In this document: piece by piece, positions 57,350 to 64,000 of the stretch | Numbering within the stretch: position 1 is the stretch's first letter | How the letters are laid out: the number at the start of each line of letters is the position of its first letter | From: Leptodactylus fallax | Lineage: Eukaryota; Chordata; Amphibia; Anura; Leptodactylidae | Assembly (NCBI GenBank): GCA_947044405.1 | Contig: CAMRHE010000133.1 | Location: 1,364,001 to 1,428,000, forward strand | Length of the DNA: 64,000 nucleotides | Direction: 5' to 3' | Position numbers and translations under genes: made by a program | The notes under the pieces: model-generated | Databases searched by the model: none | What the model was told of the DNA's origin: nothing | The model's input: only the letters and a program-made list of their open reading frames with translations

Positions 57350-58510
57350 TTCGTTCTTTTATGAAGATAACATAACATCCAGTTCTTCGAGGGCTTTCGT
57401 CAAGCTTCACACCCTGTCATTATCACTTTGAGATACGATTTGTTTCTATTAGAAAGCTAACACAAGGCATGACATGTTCCTATGATGGTCTCTAAATGGA
57501 ATAAACAAACATCCTTACCCAATTCTGTATGACGATAAAATCAACCGTTATGAAAAGCTGGTGTTGACAATTTTCTCTTCTAAAAAGCAACCCACATCAC
57601 CACCATGAGATAAGTCTCACCTATATCACAACACAAAATTGGTACATTCATATAAAATTCTCCAAATTTAATAAACCAACCTTATCACCCGATTCCCTAT
57701 CCACAGTAAAACAAACCAACCATCATCCAGTTCTTTGAGGGTTTATGAAAAGCTGCTCCGACAACTTCTCTTTTAAAGAGCTCCCTACATCACCAATCGT
57801 GAGATAAGTCTCACCTATATCAAGCTAGCACAAAAATTCTCTAAATTTAATAAACTAACCTTATCACCTGACTCCCTATAAAGGCACAGTAAGAGAAACC
57901 AACCATCATCCAGTTCTTTGAAGGCTTTTGAGAACCTTCATATCTAGATCTCTCTATAATGGGTTCTCCACATGACAGCTTGAGACAATACCTACTTCTA
58001 TCAAAAATCTAACACAACAGAAGAAAACTTTCATATGGAGTTAAGTTTAGGTACGATTCACATAAATGTATGGAAAATTGACCATTATACGTCCTTACAA
58101 TAATGAATGATGCTTCATATATGTGACAGCCCACGATAAAATCAAAAAATCCAACCATTATGAAAAGCTGGTTTCAACTATTGCTCTTCTAAAGAGCAGC
58201 CCACATCACCACTATGAGATAAGTCTCACCTACATGTCAACAAAAGAAGAAGGACTTGGAGACTGTGTCCTTCAAAAATAAGACTAAAATAGTACATGCT
58301 GGAATTTTTTTAGTGCATGTGGAGAATCAGTCATGTGACCTGTGTGTCTTTGTGTACATGTGCAATCCATTGGACACCCAGCACACAGACCAAAAATAAA
58401 AGTTTGTGTGAATTAGCCTTTAACCGTCCAACCTTATCACCTAATTCCCTACAAAGGAGACAAAGCAACCACCACCCATTTACGTGAGGTACTTCAACGA
58501 CCTTCACATC
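57350..58510. repeat. Long-period tandem repeat, about 190-210 bp, several diverged copies
   Basis: GAGATAAGTCTCACCTA(T/C)A recurs at about 57606, 57800 and 58216; CATC(A/C)A-TCCAGTTCTT(T/C)GA recurs at about 57369, 57727 and 57910; AAATTTAATAAAC(T/C)AACC at 57664 and 57843. The order of the blocks is the same in each unit. Not coding, no family known to me. Confidence 0.8.
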
Positions 58511-58977
58511 AATCCTGGTTAGCCACCTTGTGATGTATGATTGATCCATAGCAGATCATTTGTAGAGAACGGGGCCATCAAAAGAAAGAGAAGGTCAACT
58601 AGTATCGATCTGCCCAGAAAATCAATGATTAGTGACCAAAGATATACAATGAGGCTGATCAACCAAAATTACCACCAAGTCAATAGGTCAGAAGTACAGC
58701 ACTGTATAAAGAGCATAAGGAACAAAACCAGCCTAATAGTACCAATTGCCCTAATGAGCAAGGTTCTATTCACCAAGGTAACCTATTCCCCTAAAACACA
58801 TATACTGCATATTATATCCAAGGTCGGGGGATCCCTAATGTAGTTACACTGTACAATAAAAGATAAACCATGTATGTAAGGTGATGTAAGAACGCCTCTT
58901 TCTATAGTCCAACAGATTAGCTCGCAACCCTTTCCAATTAGTTACCAATAATGGATTATTGGCATGACATTAATTGC
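58511..58977. other. Unassigned sequence
   Basis: Nothing recognised. Confidence 0.4.
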
Positions 58978-59240
58978 GTTAATGGGAGTCTGTCACCAGA
59001 ACCCAGCCCCGCACTACTGTCTTGTCTGATACCTCAGTGCTACATAATGGGTCAGCTGTCACCTACATGGGGACCACTCCTAGAGGTAGCGACCTGGTAG
59101 TTCCCTACCATGAAGACTGGATCCCTGTGTATGGGTTAAAGGGAATCTGTCATCAGTATATGGACCCAGTCCCACAGATAGATAGGTTAGGATCACCAGA
59201 ATCAAAATGGTTTTCTCCCTTTGTGAATCACTGCCTCAGT
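58978..59240. repeat. Two TTAA-type element ends in the same direction
   Basis: TTAATGGGAGTCTGTCACCA at 58979 and TTAAAGGGAATCTGTCATCA at 59137 are two copies of one terminus, each starting at TTAA. Neither has a matching right end, so this is a nested or truncated pair. Confidence 0.55.
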
Positions 59241-59282
59241 TGCTGAGATCTTTTATATCAACATGCAAATGGGTCCTGGTGA

Positions 59283-59585
59283 GAGAATCCCAATGGAATT
59301 GGATGGAATTTGGCCAAGACTGATTCTGCCTCAAAATCAGCACCAAATTCCGTATTTTTACTGCCTCCCATTGTATGGAATGGGAAGCAGAGATTGGAGC
59401 AGGACGCTGAAAAAATAAGATTCCTTCGTGGATTCCATGGCTGATTCAGCCACAGAACCCAAGGTGCGAGCCACTCCGCTAATAAGTCTCATTCATCTAA
59501 GCTTCATCAGCAAGTGAAAGTTGTGGCAGAAAGTGGTAATCTGCCTTAAGTTCTTCTACCATTTCCACTGTGTGAATGACCCTAA
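59283..59585. repeat. Right-ended remnant of a Harbinger-like MITE
   Basis: GATTCTGCCTCAAAATCAGC and CTCCCATTGTATGGAATGGG match interiors of the TTA-flanked MITEs, and CACTGTGTGAATGACCCTA resembles their right end in diverged form. Confidence 0.45.
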
Positions 59586-59901
59586 AAGAAGAACGGGGCA
59601 GCATGAGAACTACGGGCAGTATTCAGCATAAATATTCTGTATCTGGTGACTGTCAGGTCTGTAATGCCGAGTCTCTGATTCAGCTAATGAGAAGATGACC
59701 TCACGTCAGAACATTTCCCCTATTACAGATTAATTGGTTCATTTACAAGAAGCGGAGAACATAGATGCGCACATCATTGTAAGAGATAACCTACTTTGTA
59801 CATGACCCTATAAAGATACGTTACGATGACTGCTCATTGTTCTCATACTTGCCTCCTGGAATTAAAAGTTTACCCTGGATTTGGATAAAGTGGGTCATGT
59901 A

Positions 59902-60500
59902 TATAGATGAGCAAACTGCTTCGTCATGAGCCAAGTTCGGCCCAAATTGTTTGTTTTTTAATGACCCTGAACAGTTGGAGATTTGTCTCAAACTAACTAA
60001 AATGCATTGCAGAAAATTATTATACTCTGGGGTCTTTTCAAGCGAGGTGAAAAAAAATAAAAAACATTTATACTCACCTTTCCTCACCTCTTTTGGGCCT
60101 CCTCATGGGGCTGGTGTTCTGCTGGTGATGTCATGTGCCCAGGGTCACTGCTGAGGCCTGTAATTGGGCCACAGTGGTCACATGGGCATGCAGAATGTCA
60201 TAACGCTTGGTGTGCCCATGTAACCCCTGAGGCCCAATCAGTAACCCCGGGTACATGACATCACCGAGAGACTAAGAGGAGGCCCAAAGGAGGTGAGGAA
60301 AGGTGAGTATACATGTTTTTTTTTCATTTTTTACACCTCCACTGGGTATCCTCCTATTATAGTCTGTTGTATGAAGACACCCCATAGTATAATAATGTCA
60401 CTTCCTATTCATACCGAACTTGTTCGACCCGAAACAAATCAGGAACCCTAACCACCCGAACCCAGAACATAACAAATCTTTGTAGGTTCGCCCATCTCTA
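59902..60500. mobile_element. DNA element with TAGAGATGRGC termini, containing a nested palindrome
   Basis: TATAGATGAGCAAACTGC at the left faces TTCGCCCATCTCTA at the right. Just inside, AAGTTCGGCCC and GAACTTGTTCGACCCGAA are related. The flanks GTCATGTA and GTTATTTA could be a decayed 8-bp duplication, which would make it hAT. No coding. Confidence 0.55.
60054..60333. mobile_element. Palindrome nested in the previous element
   Basis: ACATTTATACTCACCTTTCC, TCACCTCTTTTGGGCCTCCT on the left is complementary to AGGAGGCCCAAAGGAGGTGA, GGAAAGGTGAGTATACATGT on the right. Inner arms CACATGGGCATGC and GTGCCCATGTAACC also pair loosely. Confidence 0.7.
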
Positions 60501-60504
60501 GTTA

Positions 60505-61795
60505 TTTACCTTACAATCCAGTCATCTGGCTTCTTGAGGGAAGAGGGTTATAAATAGGGCAGACAAGCTTTCGGGAATGTTCACATGATGGATTTCGAGA
60601 CGAATTTCAGGCGATCTTCCTCAGAAATGTATTATTATTAATATTAAACCCTATTTGGACTGGACGGTGGTGATGAAATCCAACCTCAAGATCTCTTACC
60701 TATTGTGGTTTAGATTGCAGAGGGAATTGAATTAAGAAGTCTATTTACTGACGTTACAAAGATCTTTGGCTGATAATAACACAGGGTCAAAGACTATATT
60801 CATCTAGGCCAATAGAAGACCTCTTTATTAGGTTTGTATGCTATTAGATTCCTGTGTCCTTGAGGCTGCAGCATACAGAGCATATAGAGCATGCTACTTC
60901 CTTCCGCAGGGTATATACAGATGTAGCAGTGCTGAGCTTATCAGTACAGCAGAGGTGACTTTCTTATTTTTTACAATGGCTTGTGGAATTGCAGAAAGGA
61001 AATTAAAGGGATTTCCAAAGGGGTAAATTAATGGTTAACTGTGAGCTTTGCAGTTTATGACATGTTCTTTGCCTGTTTCTGGGATTGTGCCACTATGGCC
61101 AGAGCTGGAGACAAAAATAGAACCTCTCAACTTAGTACATCTTTAGAAAGTTCTAGCACGGGATGGGTAAGTCTGTAGAGGCTTCACACTCCTGTGTAGG
61201 GGCAGAGAATTTTCACAGGACCTCATAGCCACCACTAGGTCCAATAAGCTTAGCACCCTTGATTCCACCTACACCCTGCAGCCCGAGCATTGTAGGTAGT
61301 TTTTAGAACTTTTTGAAAAGTAAGAAACTTCAGGACAGGAACCAAGACCTACTGACCCTTTGGAGACACATCAATGGCTCCCTGCTCTAGCTGACAAGGC
61401 TCAAGAAAACTGGACTTCCCTTGTTAGACAACTGCAAACTGTTTATTATGTCTTGCTGAACTACAGTAAAGAGATACGTGCAACTCACTGTCTCTCGTAA
61501 TTCCACACCTCACCACCAAGGGCACCCCAACCACTATCAGGCAGGAGACACTACTAAAGGGAAAAATTACTGCCCGTCTCTCCCACCCATCCTAGATTCA
61601 GCAGAACAGTCCCAGTTGCTGTCCTGGGTGGCAAGAAGTATGTCTCGACTTTAACCCTATCTGAGTCTGGAGGACTCCCTGCTTCACCATCTAACCCCTG
61701 TCTCTTCCGATGGCAGCTTGGAAGCAGACATAGGCAATACAGTGATGTCATTACATCGCAACTGCTGCTTCTAAGCTCCTCTGGGGGTCACAATT
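60505..61795. other. Unassigned region, 1.3 kb
   Basis: No exon or transposon terminus recognised. Near 60575 GGGAATGTTCACATGATGG is a weak match to the Harbinger-like left end. Confidence 0.35.
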
Positions 61796-61797
61796 AA

Positions 61798-61950
61798 GGG
61801 GACATTATAATGTGGGGGCACAATGAGGGGGCATTATACTTTGGGGCCACAATGAGGTGTACATTATACTGTGGGGGCACAATGAGGGGGACATTATGCC
61901 GTGTGGGGACCACAATAAGGGGGATGTTATGTGGGGGCCACAAAGGAAAC
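61798..61950. repeat. Short degenerate minisatellite, about 28-30-bp unit
   Basis: Units GGGGACATTATACTGTGGGG and GCACAATGAG repeat five or six times with length changes. Confidence 0.85.
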
Positions 61951-62799
61951 ATCCAGACTGCAGGTCCCCTTATCATGACACCAGCCCCGAGGAGTTTGAG
62001 AGGTTTTGGTAGGGACGACTACAGCCACTGTGAACCAAACAGTAGGGTAGGACTACTGCTCCCATCCTCTCCTCAGTGTCAATGAGTTGCTGCAGAATCC
62101 TAATCTATTATCTGTGGTTTTACATAACACTGCTATATAAGACCTCCAAAAACTGAAAACCCCTTTTCTTGCACTAGGTTGTAGCATTATATATACAGAT
62201 GTAGCAGAGTTAACCCGAACTTCTGCAACTGGTTAAACTGCCGCAGCGCAATATCTTATCACAAGAGACCACAAAAAACAATGAAAAGTCAATGGCAAAA
62301 CATTTCTTCTGTGATAAGATGTCACGCTGCAGCAGATTAACCAGTGGCAGAAGCTACATCAGTATATTGGATTTACTCAGCAGAATGTATAGCTATGCCC
62401 TGGCTTTGTGTATTCGGAGTGTGGGGGTGTCCTCGGGTGTTGTAAGATCCAGAAAGGTTCCCCACATAAAATCTATAGTGCCTGCAGCTGAGACATCAGT
62501 TAGTATTGATCGGACTATCACATGAATGTATTATTACTGGATTATTTACTAGTGAGTGTTAATGTGATGTGTAACATTGTTATATGTAGGATATGAGTAA
62601 CAGCCGGCAAATGAATTCACTATATAATCCGGCTCCTTGCCCTGTAGTTGTCTTTACAAATATTAGTGACAGAATGGCCGGTCTCTGGAGTGTGATCCTG
62701 TAATAGGAATCAGTGTTGGGTCCACTAGATATGATTCTGGGGGTTCATCCACCAAAAAGCTCTATGAAATAGACCATAATATCTCAAATGTTGTGTTTT
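61951..62799. other. Unassigned sequence
   Basis: Nothing recognised, no splice-bounded coding. Confidence 0.4.
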
Positions 62800-63951
62800 T
62801 TGCAGGACTTTTGTTGTGTTAGAGCCTGGGCTCATAGAAATATCCTTTGGTACCCTGGTGGGCCAATCCGACACTACAACAAGTCAGTTCCTGAAATTTC
62901 TTCATTTCTTGATATCCTACAATTAACTGTGAGTGGTGATATTGAAAGGTGCCATGAAATGCAGGCAGACCGCATAAAATTACAAAGCAGGGGAACCACA
63001 GAGTGCTGGGGAACACAGTACAGAAACGTCACCAACTCTCTGCTGACTCAATAACTGCTGAGTCCAAATTTTCCCTGGTATTAACATCAGCACAAGAATT
63101 GATGGAGCAGTGTAAAACACAATGGCAAATGCTGGAGGGAGTGATGTAAAGCACAATGCCAAGTGCTGGATGGAGCGGTGTAAAGCACAATGCCAAGTGC
63201 TGGATGGAGCGGTGTAAAGCACAATGCCAATTGCTGGATGGAGCGGTGTAAAGTACAATGCCAAGTGTTGGATGGAGTGGTGTAAAGCACAATGCCAAGT
63301 GTTGGATGGAGCGGTGTACAGCACAATGCCAAGTGCTGGATGGAGTGGTGTAAGGCACAATGCTGCTACTGGACTCTGGAGAGGTGGAAACATGTTCTGT
63401 GGAGTGACCAATCACAATTCTCTTTCCATTAGTCTGATGGACCAGTCTTGGTTTGGTGAACACCAAAAGAACGCTGCCTGACTACATTATGCCAACTGTA
63501 ATGTTTGGTGGAAGAGGGTTAATGCTACAGGGTTGTTTATCAAGGGTAAGCCTAGGCCCCTTAGTTCCAGTGAAGGGAAATATTATTGCTTCAGCGGACG
63601 AAGACATTTGGACAATTGTATGCTTCCAACATGACTGTGCCCCAGTGCACAAAGCAAGGTCTATAAAGACATGATTGGGGGAGTTTGGGGTGAAAGAACC
63701 TGACTGGTCGCACAGAGCCCTGACCTCAACCCCATCCAATACATTTAGGATGAACTAGGAAATGGCAAGCCAGGTCCTCTCATCAGTGTCTGCTCTCACA
63801 AATGCTCTTCTGGATGAATAAGTCAAAATTTCCAACAAACGTCTCAAAAATAAAGTAGAAAGCCTTCCCAGATGAGTGGAAGAAAGGTGGGAGCAACTCG
63901 AATGTCATAAAAACTCCTGTAGGTGTAACGTGGGCATACTTTTTTTTCCAT
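62800..63951 (+). pseudogene. Tc1-G: degenerate Tc1-like transposase gene with internal minisatellite
   Basis: The 5' part (62820-63090, with GGCAGACCGCATAAAATTAC and AGTACAGAAACGTCACCAAC) keeps non-coding and early coding sequence of a Tc1-like element. After the tandem repeat, GGACTCTGGAGAGGTGGAAA leads into the catalytic domain: WSDQSQFSFH-type codons (first Asp GAC near 63406), VCFQHDCAPVHKARSIKT (second Asp, about 63630) and, in shifted frames, AQSPDLNPIQYI, where the Glu is replaced by Gln. The end near 63951 (ACTTTTTTTTCCATA) looks like the right terminus. Many frameshifts. The N-terminal DNA-binding part is mostly lost. It is a separate lineage from Tc1-A to F. Confidence 0.82.
63095..63362 (+). 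repeat. 34-bp minisatellite derived from transposase coding sequence
   Basis: CTGGATGGAGCGGTGTAAAG followed by CACAATGCCAAGTG repeats every 34 bp, about eight copies, and then runs without a break into the transposase (GTAAGGCACAATGCTGCTAC, TGGACTCTGGAG). One copy reads NAKCWMEWCKA in frame, the same register as the transposase segment that continues beyond. Since 34 is not a multiple of three each added unit shifts the frame. Confidence 0.9.
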
Positions 63952-64000
63952 AGAAGAGCTGACAGATCCTCTCTATTTTTCTTCTTCTACTCATATAACA

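Overview
The window looks like nuclear DNA of a frog or toad. It is AT-rich, almost free of long reading frames, and packed with vertebrate transposon types that are typical of anuran genomes: many Tc1/mariner lineages, palindromic MITEs flanked by TTA or TTAA, hAT-like elements, LINE (CR1/L2-like) scraps, a Penelope-like retroelement and many minisatellites. Family names rest on recognisable motifs and termini; no database was searched, so the species is not named.

Host gene: only one cellular gene can be supported, on the + strand. A 91-nt exon (20423-20513) and a terminal exon (coding part 35043-35096) join in phase across a 14.5-kb GT-AG intron. They encode the last 47 residues of a protein rich in Ser/Gln, then very acidic, ending with a DPF motif and a basic tail. 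I could not identify the protein. The 3' UTR seems to run about 4.6 kb to a poly(A) signal at 39701. Upstream exons were not recognised in 1-20400.

Layout: 1-44 is the end of a Tc1 element lying mostly outside the window, followed by a 1.66-kb minisatellite of 31-bp units (552-2215). 2.5-13.4 kb is a field of MITEs with a 1.6-kb degenerate Tc1 (7909-9507) inserted in an older palindrome. 17.8-19.2 kb is another Tc1 that has lost one catalytic Asp. The intron holds a decayed Tc1-like gene (21.9-23.0 kb), a short deletion derivative (25.3-26.3 kb), an apparently intact DD35E Tc1/mariner element (27939-29489) sitting in a 45-bp minisatellite, a clean hAT insertion with 8-bp target duplications (30205-30718), and a hAT-like element carrying a hairpin and a C-rich minisatellite (31600-33173). 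38.0-38.9 kb is a MITE nested in a larger palindrome inside the 3' UTR. 42.5-49.5 kb holds a 46-bp minisatellite followed by a 6.3-kb inverted pair of Penelope-like elements with a 505-codon ORF, hammerhead-like motifs and a Tc1 insertion in one arm. 54.1-55.0 kb carries the twin of the 25.3-kb deletion derivative. 55.3-56.8 kb is a TTAA-bounded element split by a solo LTR. The window ends in a Tc1-like transposase pseudogene part of which has been amplified into a 34-bp minisatellite.

The most interesting structures are: (1) the head-to-head Penelope-like dimer with both 3' ends facing outwards; (2) two Tc1 copies 29 kb apart that share one internal deletion and one frameshift, showing that a dead form was copied in trans; (3) an intact DD35E transposase; (4) several minisatellites that arose inside transposons, one of them from transposase coding sequence.
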